Positions 49,178-62,832 of a stretch of 64,000 nt of DNA are shown here, piece by piece. The first letter of the stretch is position 1, and every line of letters begins with the position of its first letter. Below the pieces are notes generated by a model. The model was not told where the DNA came from. It worked only from the letters and a program-made list of their open reading frames with translations, and did not search any database. The stretch covers positions 310,001 through 374,000 of the forward strand of contig JALJCQ010000020.1 of assembly GCA_023091665.1 (NCBI GenBank), written 5' to 3'. Source of the stretch: Pythium myriotylum (lineage: Eukaryota > Oomycota > Peronosporomycetes > Pythiales > Pythiaceae). Both the position numbers and the translations under genes were made by a program.

Positions 49178-50163
49178 ACTCACACGGATACCCCCGCCCA
49201 AACACCTCCACAATTAATACTCAACAAAACACACAACACACACAAACGCACAACACACAACACACACTCCAACCACAACACAACACAACACACTCACTCC
49301 ACCAACGTCCAATACCACCTCCCCCATCTCCCAAACCCCCACCCTACATGCGCGCATGGTGTACGTAACCTTCCAGGCCCTCTCCTTTCCACCGCGTATC
49401 TCTCCAATGTGCTCACCGTCGGTTTGGCTCGTCCTCAGCCGAGGTCCATCACCAACCAGTCATCCCACTACACCCTTCTACAACAAAACAAACGCTGTCT
49501 CGTTTGAAACAACCTCGCACTGCCACCCACGCCACCCACGCCACCCACGCCACGCCACCGACGCCACCCACGTCGCTTCTCGGGGGCCTCCCCTTCAGCT
49601 CTCCTCCCTTCTCGTGCTTGCCACGTCTACGCCACGCGGTTGGAACCAAACAACCAGCCCACGCGCCGTCGCAATACTTACTCTCACCCACATCCCAACC
49701 AACAAGATGATGGAGACGGAGGACACGACAGCCTCCACATGGAGTGTACACTCGATGCAGAGACAGAGCGTGGAGGTAGCGGGCTACAGCCAGTCCAACC
49801 AGCCCAACACACTGGGTTGGCGTCCTGCGTATGGATATCCTCTTCCGCCAGTCCTCGCCCTCTTGATCGTCGTGTTCTCGGTTCTGGCCCGGTGCATCGT
49901 CCTTGGTGTGGTCTGGCGGGGGTGGATACCTGCTACCTGGTCTACGTTACTCCTCGAGGAGTTTCGGGCTTCGCTGGTGGGTGGCCGCCCGTGTGGGCGC
50001 GGGAGTGCGGTGGAGGTGTGCGTGTGTGTGTGTGCGTGTGTGTGTAAGAGAGGGTGTGTGTGGGTGTGAGGGAGAATGTGTGGGTGTGGGTGTGAGAGAG
50101 GGTGTGTGTGGTGTGTGCGAAGGTGGCAGAAGGTGCTATAATGTGCAAAAAGGTGGAGCAAAG

Positions 50164-50236
50164 TATCAATGGAGGGGATCGAACCCTCGATCTCAAGCGT
50201 GTGAAGCTTGCGTCCTAACCACTAGACGACACTGAC
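50164..50236 (-). tRNA. trnV-CAC: tRNA-Val (CAC), copy 46
   Basis: Unit 46 (49356-50414), basic 1,059-bp form. T5 stop at 50147-50151. Confidence 0.93.
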
Positions 50237-51222
50237 ACTCACACGGATACCCCCGCCCAAACACCTCCACAATTAATACTCAACAAAACACACAACACAC
50301 ACAAACGCACAACACACAACACACACTCCAACCACAACACAACACAACACACTCACTCCACCAACGTCCAATACCACCTCCCCCATCTCCCAAACCCCCA
50401 CCCTACATGCGCGCATGGTGTACGTAACCTTCCAGGCCCTCTCCTTTCCACCGCGTATCTCTCCAATGTGCTCACCGTCGGTTTGGCTCGTCCTCAGCCG
50501 AGGTCCATCACCAACCAGTCATCCCACTACACCCTTCTACAACAAAACAAACGCTGTCTCGTTTGAAACAACCTCGCACTGCCACCCACGCCACCCACGC
50601 CACCCACGCCACGCCACCGACGCCACCCACGTCGCTTCTCGGGGGCCTCCCCTTCAGCTCTCCTCCCTTCTCGTGCTTGCCACGTCTACGCCACGCGGTT
50701 GGAACCAAACAACCAGCCCACGCGCCGTCGCAATACTTACTCTCACCCACATCCCAACCAACAAGATGATGGAGACGGAGGACACGACAGCCTCCACATG
50801 GAGTGTACACTCGATGCAGAGACAGAGCGTGGAGGTAGCGGGCTACAGCCAGTCCAACCAGCCCAACACACTGGGTTGGCGTCCTGCGTATGGATATCCT
50901 CTTCCGCCAGTCCTCGCCCTCTTGATCGTCGTGTTCTCGGTTCTGGCCCGGTGCATCGTCCTTGGTGTGGTCTGGCGGGGGTGGATACCTGCTACCTGGT
51001 CTACGTTACTCCTCGAGGAGTTTCGGGCTTCGCTGGTGGGTGGCCGCCCGTGTGGGCGCGGGAGTGCGGTGGAGGTGTGCGTGTGTGTGTGTGCGTGTGT
51101 GTGTAAGAGAGGGTGTGTGTGGGTGTGAGGGAGAATGTGTGGGTGTGGGTGTGAGAGAGGGTGTGTGTGGTGTGTGCGAAGGTGGCAGAAGGTGCTATAA
51201 TGTGCAAAAAGGTGGAGCAAAG

Positions 51223-51295
51223 TATCAATGGAGGGGATCGAACCCTCGATCTCAAGCGTGTGAAGCTTGCGTCCTAACCACTAGACGACACTGAC
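51223..51295 (-). tRNA. trnV-CAC: tRNA-Val (CAC), copy 47
   Basis: Unit 47 (50415-51471, 1,057 bp), 2 bp missing from the CA tract near 51355 but C at the dimorphic site, unlike units 18 and 20. T5 stop at 51206-51210. Confidence 0.93.
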
Positions 51296-52279
51296 ACTCA
51301 CACGGATACCCCCGCCCAAACACCTCCACAATTAATACTCAACAAAACACACAACACACAAACGCACAACACACAACACACACTCCAACCACAACACAAC
51401 ACAACACACTCACTCCACCAACGTCCAATACCACCTCCCCCATCTCCCAAACCCCCACCCTACATGCGCGCATGGTGTACGTAACCTTCCAGGCCCTCTC
51501 CTTTCCACCGCGTATCTCTCCAATGTGCTCACCGTCGGTTTGGCTCGTCCTCAGCCGAGGTCCATCACCAACCAGTCATCCCACTACACCCTTCTACAAC
51601 AAAACAAACGCTGTCTCGTTTGAAACAACCTCGCACTGCCACCCACGCCACCCACGCCACCCACGCCACGCCACCGACGCCACCCACGTCGCTTCTCGGG
51701 GGCCTCCCCTTCAGCTCTCCTCCCTTCTCGTGCTTGCCACGTCTACGCCACGCGGTTGGAACCAAACAACCAGCCCACGCGCCGTCGCAATACTTACTCT
51801 CACCCACATCCCAACCAACAAGATGATGGAGACGGAGGACACGACAGCCTCCACATGGAGTGTACACTCGATGCAGAGACAGAGCGTGGAGGTAGCGGGC
51901 TACAGCCAGTCCAACCAGCCCAACACACTGGGTTGGCGTCCTGCGTATGGATATCCTCTTCCGCCAGTCCTCGCCCTCTTGATCGTCGTGTTCTCGGTTC
52001 TGGCCCGGTGCATCGTCCTTGGTGTGGTCTGGCGGGGGTGGATACCTGCTACCTGGTCTACGTTACTCCTCGAGGAGTTTCGGGCTTCGCTGGTGGGTGG
52101 CCGCCCGTGTGGGCGCGGGAGTGCGGTGGAGGTGTGCGTGTGTGTGTGTGCGTGTGTGTGTAAGAGAGGGTGTGTGTGGGTGTGAGGGAGAATGTGTGGG
52201 TGTGGGTGTGAGAGAGGGTGTGTGTGGTGTGTGCGAAGGTGGCAGAAGGTGCTATAATGTGCAAAAAGGTGGAGCAAAG

Positions 52280-52352
52280 TATCAATGGAGGGGATCGAAC
52301 CCTCGATCTCAAGCGTGTGAAGCTTGCGTCCTAACCACTAGACGACACTGAC
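52280..52352 (-). tRNA. trnV-CAC: tRNA-Val (CAC), copy 48
   Basis: Unit 48 (51472-52530), basic 1,059-bp form. T5 stop at 52263-52267. Confidence 0.93.
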
Positions 52353-53338
52353 ACTCACACGGATACCCCCGCCCAAACACCTCCACAATTAATACTCAAC
52401 AAAACACACAACACACACAAACGCACAACACACAACACACACTCCAACCACAACACAACACAACACACTCACTCCACCAACGTCCAATACCACCTCCCCC
52501 ATCTCCCAAACCCCCACCCTACATGCGCGCATGGTGTACGTAACCTTCCAGGCCCTCTCCTTTCCACCGCGTATCTCTCCAATGTGCTCACCGTCGGTTT
52601 GGCTCGTCCTCAGCCGAGGTCCATCACCAACCAGTCATCCCACTACACCCTTCTACAACAAAACAAACGCTGTCTCGTTTGAAACAACCTCGCACTGCCA
52701 CCCACGCCACCCACGCCACCCACGCCACGCCACCGACGCCACCCACGTCGCTTCTCGGGGGCCTCCCCTTCAGCTCTCCTCCCTTCTCGTGCTTGCCACG
52801 TCTACGCCACGCGGTTGGAACCAAACAACCAGCCCACGCGCCGTCGCAATACTTACTCTCACCGACATCCCAACCAACAAGATGATGGAGACGGAGGACA
52901 CGACAGCCTCCACATGGAGTGTACACTCGATGCAGAGACAGAGCGTGGAGGTAGCGGGCTACAGCCAGTCCAACCAGCCCAACACACTGGGTTGGCGTCC
53001 TGCGTATGGATATCCTCTTCCGCCAGTCCTCGCCCTCTTGATCGTCGTGTTCTCGGTTCTGGCCCGGTGCATCGTCCTTGGTGTGGTCTGGCGGGGTTGG
53101 ATACCTGCTACCTGGTCTACGTTACTCCTCGAGGAGTTTCGGGCTTCGCTGGTGGGTGGCCGCCCGTGTGGGCGCGGGAGTGCGGTGGAGGTGTGCGTGT
53201 GTGTGTGTGCGTGTGTGTGTAAGAGAGGGTGTGTGGGGGTGTGAGGGAGAATGTGTGGGTGTGGGTGTGAGAGAGGGTGTGTGTGGTGTGTGCGAAGGTG
53301 GCAGAAGGTGCTATAATGTGCAAAAAGGTGGAGCAAAG

Positions 53339-53411
53339 TATCAATGGAGGGGATCGAACCCTCGATCTCAAGCGTGTGAAGCTTGCGTCCTAACCACTAG
53401 ACGACACTGAC
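53339..53411 (-). tRNA. trnV-CAC: tRNA-Val (CAC), copy 49
   Basis: Unit 49 (52531-53589, 1,059 bp), G at the dimorphic site and two private changes, G-to-T at 53097 and T-to-G at 53236. The tRNA itself is unchanged. T5 stop at 53322-53326. Confidence 0.93.
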
Positions 53412-54388
53412 ACTCACACGGATACCCCCGCCCAAACACCTCCACAATTAATACTCAACAAAACACACAACACACACAAACGCACAACACACAACACACA
53501 CTCCAACCACAACACAACACAACACACTCACTCCACCAACGTCCAATACCACCTCCCCCATCTCCCAAACCCCCACCCTACATGCGCGCATGGTGTACGT
53601 AACCTTCCAGGCCCTCTCCTTTCCACCGCGTATCTCTCCAATGTGCTCACCGTCGGTTTGGCTCGTCCTCAGCCGAGGTCCATCACCAACCAGTCATCCC
53701 ACTACACCCTTCTACAACAAAACAAACGCTGTCTCGTTTGAAACAACCTCGCACTGCCACCCACGCCACCCACGCCACGCCACCGACGCCACCCACGTCG
53801 CTTCTCGGGGGCCTCCCCTTCAGCTCTCCTCCCTTCTCGTGCTTGCCACGTCTACGCCACGCGGTTGGAACCAAACAACCAGCCCACGCGCCGTCGCAAT
53901 ACTTACTCTCACCCACATCCCAACCAACAAGATGATGGAGACGGAGGACACGACAGCCTCCACATGGAGTGTACACTCGATGCAGAGACAGAGCGTGGAG
54001 GTAGCGGGCTACAGCCAGTCCAACCAGCCCAACACACTGGGTTGGCGTCCTGCGTATGGATATCCTCTTCCGCCAGTCCTCGCCCTCTTGATCGTCGTGT
54101 TCTCGGTTCTGGCCCGGTGCATCGTCCTTGGTGTGGTCTGGCGGGGGTGGATACCTGCTACCTGGTCTACGTTACTCCTCGAGGAGTTTCGGGCTTCGCT
54201 GGTGGGTGGCCGCCCGTGTGGGCGCGGGAGTGCGGTGGAGGTGTGCGTGTGTGTGTGTGCGTGTGTGTGTAAGAGAGGGTGTGTGTGGGTGTGAGGGAGA
54301 ATGTGTGGGTGTGGGTGTGAGAGAGGGTGTGTGTGGTGTGTGCGAAGGTGGCAGAAGGTGCTATAATGTGCAAAAAGGTGGAGCAAAG

Positions 54389-54461
54389 TATCAATGGAGG
54401 GGATCGAACCCTCGATCTCAAGCGTGTGAAGCTTGCGTCCTAACCACTAGACGACACTGAC
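54389..54461 (-). tRNA. trnV-CAC: tRNA-Val (CAC), copy 50
   Basis: Unit 50 (53590-54639, 1,050 bp), two minisatellite copies. T5 stop at 54372-54376. Confidence 0.93.
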
Positions 54462-55438
54462 ACTCACACGGATACCCCCGCCCAAACACCTCCACAATTA
54501 ATACTCAACAAAACACACAACACACACAAACGCACAACACACAACACACACTCCAACCACAACACAACACAACACACTCACTCCACCAACGTCCAATACC
54601 ACCTCCCCCATCTCCCAAACCCCCACCCTACATGCGCGCATGGTGTACGTAACCTTCCAGGCCCTCTCCTTTCCACCGCGTATCTCTCCAATGTGCTCAC
54701 CGTCGGTTTGGCTCGTCCTCAGCCGAGGTCCATCACCAACCAGTCATCCCACTACACCCTTCTACAACAAAACAAACGCTGTCTCGTTTGAAACAACCTC
54801 GCACTGCCACCCACGCCACCCACGCCACGCCACCGACGCCACCCACGTCGCTTCTCGGGGGCCTCCCCTTCAGCTCTCCTCCCTTCTCGTGCTTGCCACG
54901 TCTACGCCACGCGGTTGGAACCAAACAACCAGCCCACGCGCCGTCGCAATACTTACTCTCACCCACATCCCAACCAACAAGATGATGGAGACGGAGGACA
55001 CGACAGCCTCCACATGGAGTGTACACTCGATGCAGAGACAGAGCGTGGAGGTAGCGGGCTACAGCCAGTCCAACCAGCCCAACACACTGGGTTGGCGTCC
55101 TGCGTATGGATATCCTCTTCCGCCAGTCCTCGCCCTCTTGATCGTCGTGTTCTCGGTTCTGGCCCGGTGCATCGTCCTTGGTGTGGTCTGGCGGGGGTGG
55201 ATACCTGCTACCTGGTCTACGTTACTCCTCGAGGAGTTTCGGGCTTCGCTGGTGGGTGGCCGCCCGTGTGGGCGCGGGAGTGCGGTGGAGGTGTGCGTGT
55301 GTGTGTGTGCGTGTGTGTGTAAGAGAGGGTGTGTGTGGGTGTGAGGGAGAATGTGTGGGTGTGGGTGTGAGAGAGGGTGTGTGTGGTGTGTGCGAAGGTG
55401 GCAGAAGGTGCTATAATGTGCAAAAAGGTGGAGCAAAG

Positions 55439-55511
55439 TATCAATGGAGGGGATCGAACCCTCGATCTCAAGCGTGTGAAGCTTGCGTCCTAACCACTAG
55501 ACGACACTGAC
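55439..55511 (-). tRNA. trnV-CAC: tRNA-Val (CAC), copy 51
   Basis: Unit 51 (54640-55689, 1,050 bp), two minisatellite copies. T5 stop at 55422-55426. Confidence 0.93.
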
Positions 55512-56475
55512 ACTCACACGGATACCCCCGCCCAAACACCTCCACAATTAATACTCAACAAAACACACAACACACACAAACGCACAACACACAACACACA
55601 CTCCAACCACAACACAACACAACACACTCACTCCACCAACGTCCAATACCACCTCCCCCATCTCCCAAACCCCCACCCTACATGCGCGCATGGTGTACGT
55701 AACCTTCCAGGCCCTCTCCTTTCCACCGCGTATCTCTCCAATGTGCTCACCGTCGGTTTGGCTCGTCCTCAGCCGAGGTCCATCACCAACCAGTCATCCC
55801 ACTACACCCTTCTACAACAAAACAAACGCTGTCTCGTTTGAAACAACCTCGCACTGCCACCCACGCCACCCACGCCACCCACGCCACGCCACCGACGCCA
55901 CCCACGTCGCTTCTCGGGGGCCTCCCCTTCAGCTCTCCTCCCTTCTCGTGCTTGCCACGTCTACGCCACGCGGTTGGAACCAAACAACCAGCCCACGCGC
56001 CGTCGCAATACTTACTCTCACCGACATCCCAACCAACAAGATGATGGAGACGGAGGACACGACAGCCTCCACATGGAGTGTACACTCGATGCAGAGACAG
56101 AGCGTGGAGGTAGCGGGCTACAGCCAGTCCAACCAGCCCAACACACTGGGTTGGCGTCCTGCGTATGGATATCCTCTTCCGCCAGTCCTCGCCCTCTTGA
56201 TCGTCGTGTTCTCGGTTCTGGCCCGGTGCATCGTCCTTGGTGTGGTCTGGCGGGGGTGGATACCTGCTACCTGGTCTACGTTACTCCTCGAGGAGTTTCG
56301 GGCTTCGCTGGTGGGTGGCCGCCCGTGTGGGCGCGGGAGTGCGGTGGAGGTGTGCGTGTGTGTGGGTGCGTGTGTGTGTGAGGGAGAATGTGTGGGTGTG
56401 GGTGTGAGAGAGGGTGTGTGTGGTGTGTGCGAAGGTGGCAGAAGGTGCTATAATGTGCAAAAAGGTGGAGCAAAG

Positions 56476-56548
56476 TATCAATGGAGGGGATCGAACCCTC
56501 GATCTCAAGCGTGTGAAGCTTGCGTCCTAACCACTAGACGACACTGAC
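56476..56548 (-). tRNA. trnV-CAC: tRNA-Val (CAC), copy 52
   Basis: Unit 52 (55690-56726, 1,037 bp), 22-bp-deleted TG tract, G at the dimorphic site and three minisatellite copies, the same haplotype as unit 33. T5 stop at 56459-56463. Confidence 0.93.
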
Positions 56549-57525
56549 ACTCACACGGATACCCCCGCCCAAACACCTCCACAATTAATACTCAACAAAA
56601 CACACAACACACACAAACGCACAACACACAACACACACTCCAACCACAACACAACACAACACACTCACTCCACCAACGTCCAATACCACCTCCCCCATCT
56701 CCCAAACCCCCACCCTACATGCGCGCATGGTGTACGTAACCTTCCAGGCCCTCTCCTTTCCACCGCGTATCTCTCCAATGTGCTCACCGTCGGTTTGGCT
56801 CGTCCTCAGCCGAGGTCCATCACCAACCAGTCATCCCACTACACCCTTCTACAACAAAACAAACGCTGTCTCGTTTGAAACAACCTCGCACTGCCACCCA
56901 CGCCACCCACGCCACGCCACCGACGCCACCCACGTCGCTTCTCGGGGGCCTCCCCTTCAGCTCTCCTCCCTTCTCGTGCTTGCCACGTCTACGCCACGCG
57001 GTTGGAACCAAACAACCAGCCCACGCGCCGTCGCAATACTTACTCTCACCCACATCCCAACCAACAAGATGATGGAGACGGAGGACACGACAGCCTCCAC
57101 ATGGAGTGTACACTCGATGCAGAGACAGAGCGTGGAGGTAGCGGGCTACAGCCAGTCCAACCAGCCCAACACACTGGGTTGGCGTCCTGCGTATGGATAT
57201 CCTCTTCCGCCAGTCCTCGCCCTCTTGATCGTCGTGTTCTCGGTTCTGGCCCGGTGCATCGTCCTTGGTGTGGTCTGGCGGGGGTGGATACCTGCTACCT
57301 GGTCTACGTTACTCCTCGAGGAGTTTCGGGCTTCGCTGGTGGGTGGCCGCCCGTGTGGGCGCGGGAGTGCGGTGGAGGTGTGCGTGTGTGTGTGTGCGTG
57401 TGTGTGTAAGAGAGGGTGTGTGTGGGTGTGAGGGAGAATGTGTGGGTGTGGGTGTGAGAGAGGGTGTGTGTGGTGTGTGCGAAGGTGGCAGAAGGTGCTA
57501 TAATGTGCAAAAAGGTGGAGCAAAG

Positions 57526-57598
57526 TATCAATGGAGGGGATCGAACCCTCGATCTCAAGCGTGTGAAGCTTGCGTCCTAACCACTAGACGACACTGAC
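57526..57598 (-). tRNA. trnV-CAC: tRNA-Val (CAC), copy 53
   Basis: Unit 53 (56727-57776, 1,050 bp), two minisatellite copies. T5 stop at 57509-57513. Confidence 0.93.
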
Positions 57599-58559
57599 AC
57601 TCACACGGATACCCCCGCCCAAACACCTCCACAATTAATACTCAACAAAACACACAACACACACAAACGCACAACACACAACACACACTCCAACCACAAC
57701 ACAACACAACACACTCACTCCACCAACGTCCAATACCACCTCCCCCATCTCCCAAACCCCCACCCTACATGCGCGCATGGTGTACGTAACCTTCCAGGCC
57801 CTCTCCTTTCCACCGCGTATCTCTCCAATGTGCTCACCGTCGGTTTGGCTCGTCCTCAGCCGAGGTCCATCACCAACCAGTCATCCCACTACACCCTTCT
57901 ACAACAAAACAAACGCTGTCTCGTTTGAAACAACCTCGCACTGCCACCCACGCCACCCACGCCACGCCACCGACGCCACCCACGTCGCTTCTCGGGGGCC
58001 TCCCCTTCAGCTCTCCTCCCTTCTCGTGCTTGCCACGTCTACGCCACGCGGTTGGAACCAAACAACCAGCCCACGCGCCGTCGCAATACTTACTCTCACC
58101 GACATCCCAACCAACAAGATGATGGAGACGGAGGACACGACAGCCTCCACATGGAGTGTACACTCGATGCAGAGACAGAGCGTGGAGGTAGCGGGCTACA
58201 GCCAGTCCAACCAGCCCAACACACTGGGTTGGCGTCCTGCGTATGGATATCCTCTTCCGCCAGTCCTCGCCCTCTTGATCGTCGTGTTCTCGGTTCTGGC
58301 CCGGTGCATCGTCCTTGGTGTGGTCTGGCGGGGGTGGATACCTGCTACCTGGTCTACGTTACTCCTCGAGGAGTTTCGGGCTTCGCTGGTGGGTGGCCGC
58401 CCGTGTGGGCGCGGGAGTGCGGTGGAGGTGTGCGTGTGTGTGTGTGCGTGTGTGTGTGGGTGTGAGGGAGAATGTGTGGGTGTGGGTGTGAGAGAGGGTG
58501 TGTGTGGTGTGTGCGAAGGTGGCAGAAGGTGCTATAATGTGCAAAAAGGTGGAGCAAAG

Positions 58560-58632
58560 TATCAATGGAGGGGATCGAACCCTCGATCTCAAGCGTGTGA
58601 AGCTTGCGTCCTAACCACTAGACGACACTGAC
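58560..58632 (-). tRNA. trnV-CAC: tRNA-Val (CAC), copy 54
   Basis: Unit 54 (57777-58810, 1,034 bp). A unique 16-bp deletion in the TG tract removes the AAGAGAG block; two minisatellite copies, G at the dimorphic site. T5 stop at 58543-58547. Confidence 0.93.
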
Positions 58633-59609
58633 ACTCACACGGATACCCCCGCCCAAACACCTCCACAATTAATACTCAACAAAACACACAACACACACAA
58701 ACGCACAACACACAACACACACTCCAACCACAACACAACACAACACACTCACTCCACCAACGTCCAATACCACCTCCCCCATCTCCCAAACCCCCACCCT
58801 ACATGCGCGCATGGTGTACGTAACCTTCCAGGCCCTCTCCTTTCCACCGCGTATCTCTCCAATGTGCTCACCGTCGGTTTGGCTCGTCCTCAGCCGAGGT
58901 CCATCACCAACCAGTCATCCCACTACACCCTTCTACAACAAAACAAACGCTGTCTCGTTTGAAACAACCTCGCACTGCCACCCACGCCACCCACGCCACG
59001 CCACCGACGCCACCCACGTCGCTTCTCGGGGGCCTCCCCTTCAGCTCTCCTCCCTTCTCGTGCTTGCCACGTCTACGCCACGCGGTTGGAACCAAACAAC
59101 CAGCCCACGCGCCGTCGCAATACTTACTCTCACCCACATCCCAACCAACAAGATGATGGAGACGGAGGACACGACAGCCTCCACATGGAGTGTACACTCG
59201 ATGCAGAGACAGAGCGTGGAGGTAGCGGGCTACAGCCAGTCCAACCAGCCCAACACACTGGGTTGGCGTCCTGCGTATGGATATCCTCTTCCGCCAGTCC
59301 TCGCCCTCTTGATCGTCGTGTTCTCGGTTCTGGCCCGGTGCATCGTCCTTGGTGTGGTCTGGCGGGGGTGGATACCTGCTACCTGGTCTACGTTACTCCT
59401 CGAGGAGTTTCGGGCTTCGCTGGTGGGTGGCCGCCCGTGTGGGCGCGGGAGTGCGGTGGAGGTGTGCGTGTGTGTGTGTGCGTGTGTGTGTAAGAGAGGG
59501 TGTGTGTGGGTGTGAGGGAGAATGTGTGGGTGTGGGTGTGAGAGAGGGTGTGTGTGGTGTGTGCGAAGGTGGCAGAAGGTGCTATAATGTGCAAAAAGGT
59601 GGAGCAAAG

Positions 59610-59682
59610 TATCAATGGAGGGGATCGAACCCTCGATCTCAAGCGTGTGAAGCTTGCGTCCTAACCACTAGACGACACTGAC
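59610..59682 (-). tRNA. trnV-CAC: tRNA-Val (CAC), copy 55
   Basis: Unit 55 (58811-59860, 1,050 bp), two minisatellite copies. T5 stop at 59593-59597. Confidence 0.93.
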
Positions 59683-60659
59683 ACTCACACGGATACCCCC
59701 GCCCAAACACCTCCACAATTAATACTCAACAAAACACACAACACACACAAACGCACAACACACAACACACACTCCAACCACAACACAACACAACACACTC
59801 ACTCCACCAACGTCCAATACCACCTCCCCCATCTCCCAAACCCCCACCCTACATGCGCGCATGGTGTACGTAACCTTCCAGGCCCTCTCCTTTCCACCGC
59901 GTATCTCTCCAATGTGCTCACCGTCGGTTTGGCTCGTCCTCAGCCGAGGTCCATCACCAACCAGTCATCCCACTACACCCTTCTACAACAAAACAAACGC
60001 TGTCTCGTTTGAAACAACCTCGCACTGCCACCCACGCCACCCACGCCACGCCACCGACGCCACCCACGTCGCTTCTCGGGGGCCTCCCCTTCAGCTCTCC
60101 TCCCTTCTCGTGCTTGCCACGTCTACGCCACGCGGTTGGAACCAAACAACCAGCCCACGCGCCGTCGCAATACTTACTCTCACCCACATCCCAACCAACA
60201 AGATGATGGAGACGGAGGACACGACAGCCTCCACATGGAGTGTACACTCGATGCAGAGACAGAGCGTGGAGGTAGCGGGCTACAGCCAGTCCAACCAGCC
60301 CAACACACTGGGTTGGCGTCCTGCGTATGGATATCCTCTTCCGCCAGTCCTCGCCCTCTTGATCGTCGTGTTCTCGGTTCTGGCCCGGTGCATCGTCCTT
60401 GGTGTGGTCTGGCGGGGGTGGATACCTGCTACCTGGTCTACGTTACTCCTCGAGGAGTTTCGGGCTTCGCTGGTGGGTGGCCGCCCGTGTGGGCGCGGGA
60501 GTGCGGTGGAGGTGTGCGTGTGTGTGTGTGCGTGTGTGTGTAAGAGAGGGTGTGTGTGGGTGTGAGGGAGAATGTGTGGGTGTGGGTGTGAGAGAGGGTG
60601 TGTGTGGTGTGTGCGAAGGTGGCAGAAGGTGCTATAATGTGCAAAAAGGTGGAGCAAAG

Positions 60660-60732
60660 TATCAATGGAGGGGATCGAACCCTCGATCTCAAGCGTGTGA
60701 AGCTTGCGTCCTAACCACTAGACGACACTGAC
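60660..60732 (-). tRNA. trnV-CAC: tRNA-Val (CAC), copy 56
   Basis: Unit 56 (59861-60910, 1,050 bp), two minisatellite copies. T5 stop at 60643-60647. Confidence 0.93.
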
Positions 60733-61709
60733 ACTCACACGGATACCCCCGCCCAAACACCTCCACAATTAATACTCAACAAAACACACAACACACACAA
60801 ACGCACAACACACAACACACACTCCAACCACAACACAACACAACACACTCACTCCACCAACGTCCAATACCACCTCCCCCATCTCCCAAACCCCCACCCT
60901 ACATGCGCGCATGGTGTACGTAACCTTCCAGGCCCTCTCCTTTCCACCGCGTATCTCTCCAATGTGCTCACCGTCGGTTTGGCTCGTCCTCAGCCGAGGT
61001 CCATCACCAACCAGTCATCCCACTACACCCTTCTACAACAAAACAAACGCTGTCTCGTTTGAAACAACCTCGCACTGCCACCCACGCCACCCACGCCACG
61101 CCACCGACGCCACCCACGTCGCTTCTCGGGGGCCTCCCCTTCAGCTCTCCTCCCTTCTCGTGCTTGCCACGTCTACGCCACGCGGTTGGAACCAAACAAC
61201 CAGCCCACGCGCCGTCGCAATACTTACTCTCACCCACATCCCAACCAACAAGATGATGGAGACGGAGGACACGACAGCCTCCACATGGAGTGTACACTCG
61301 ATGCAGAGACAGAGCGTGGAGGTAGCGGGCTACAGCCAGTCCAACCAGCCCAACACACTGGGTTGGCGTCCTGCGTATGGATATCCTCTTCCGCCAGTCC
61401 TCGCCCTCTTGATCGTCGTGTTCTCGGTTCTGGCCCGGTGCATCGTCCTTGGTGTGGTCTGGCGGGGGTGGATACCTGCTACCTGGTCTACGTTACTCCT
61501 CGAGGAGTTTCGGGCTTCGCTGGTGGGTGGCCGCCCGTGTGGGCGCGGGAGTGCGGTGGAGGTGTGCGTGTGTGTGTGTGCGTGTGTGTGTAAGAGAGGG
61601 TGTGTGTGGGTGTGAGGGAGAATGTGTGGGTGTGGGTGTGAGAGAGGGTGTGTGTGGTGTGTGCGAAGGTGGCAGAAGGTGCTATAATGTGCAAAAAGGT
61701 GGAGCAAAG

Positions 61710-61782
61710 TATCAATGGAGGGGATCGAACCCTCGATCTCAAGCGTGTGAAGCTTGCGTCCTAACCACTAGACGACACTGAC
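61710..61782 (-). tRNA. trnV-CAC: tRNA-Val (CAC), copy 57
   Basis: Unit 57 (60911-61960, 1,050 bp), two minisatellite copies; third of three identical-class neighbours. T5 stop at 61693-61697. Confidence 0.93.
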
Positions 61783-62759
61783 ACTCACACGGATACCCCC
61801 GCCCAAACACCTCCACAATTAATACTCAACAAAACACACAACACACACAAACGCACAACACACAACACACACTCCAACCACAACACAACACAACACACTC
61901 ACTCCACCAACGTCCAATACCACCTCCCCCATCTCCCAAACCCCCACCCTACATGCGCGCATGGTGTACGTAACCTTCCAGGCCCTCTCCTTTCCACCGC
62001 GTATCTCTCCAATGTGCTCACCGTCGGTTTGGCTCGTCCTCAGCCGAGGTCCATCACCAACCAGTCATCCCACTACACCCTTCTACAACAAAACAAACGC
62101 TGTCTCGTTTGAAACAACCTCGCACTGCCACCCACGCCACCCACGCCACGCCACCGACGCCACCCACGTCGCTTCTCGGGGGCCTCCCCTTCAGCTCTCC
62201 TCCCTTCTCGTGCTTGCCACGTCTACGCCACGCGGTTGGAACCAAACAACCAGCCCACGCGCCGTCGCAATACTTACTCTCACCGACATCCCAACCAACA
62301 AGATGATGGAGACGGAGGACACGACAGCCTCCACATGGAGTGTACACTCGATGCAGAGACAGAGCGTGGAGGTAGCGGGCTACAGCCAGTCCAACCAGCC
62401 CAACACACTGGGTTGGCGTCCTGCGTATGGATATCCTCTTCCGCCAGTCCTCGCCCTCTTGATCGTCGTGTTCTCGGTTCTGGCCCGGTGCATCGTCCTT
62501 GGTGTGGTCTGGCGGGGGTGGATACCTGCTACCTGGTCTACGTTACTCCTCGAGGAGTTTCGGGCTTCGCTGGTGGGTGGCCGCCCGTGTGGGCGCGGGA
62601 GTGCGGTGGAGGTGTGCGTGTGTGTGTGTGCGTGTGTGTGTAAGAGAGGGTGTGTGTGGGTGTGAGGGAGAATGTGTGGGTGTGGGTGTGAGAGAGGGTG
62701 TGTGTGGTGTGTGCGAAGGTGGCAGAAGGTGCTATAATGTGCAAAAAGGTGGAGCAAAG

Positions 62760-62832
62760 TATCAATGGAGGGGATCGAACCCTCGATCTCAAGCGTGTGA
62801 AGCTTGCGTCCTAACCACTAGACGACACTGAC
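62760..62832 (-). tRNA. trnV-CAC: tRNA-Val (CAC), copy 58
   Basis: Unit 58 (61961-63008, 1,048 bp), two minisatellite copies, G at the dimorphic site, 2 bp missing from the CA tract near 62895. T5 stop at 62743-62747. Confidence 0.93.
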
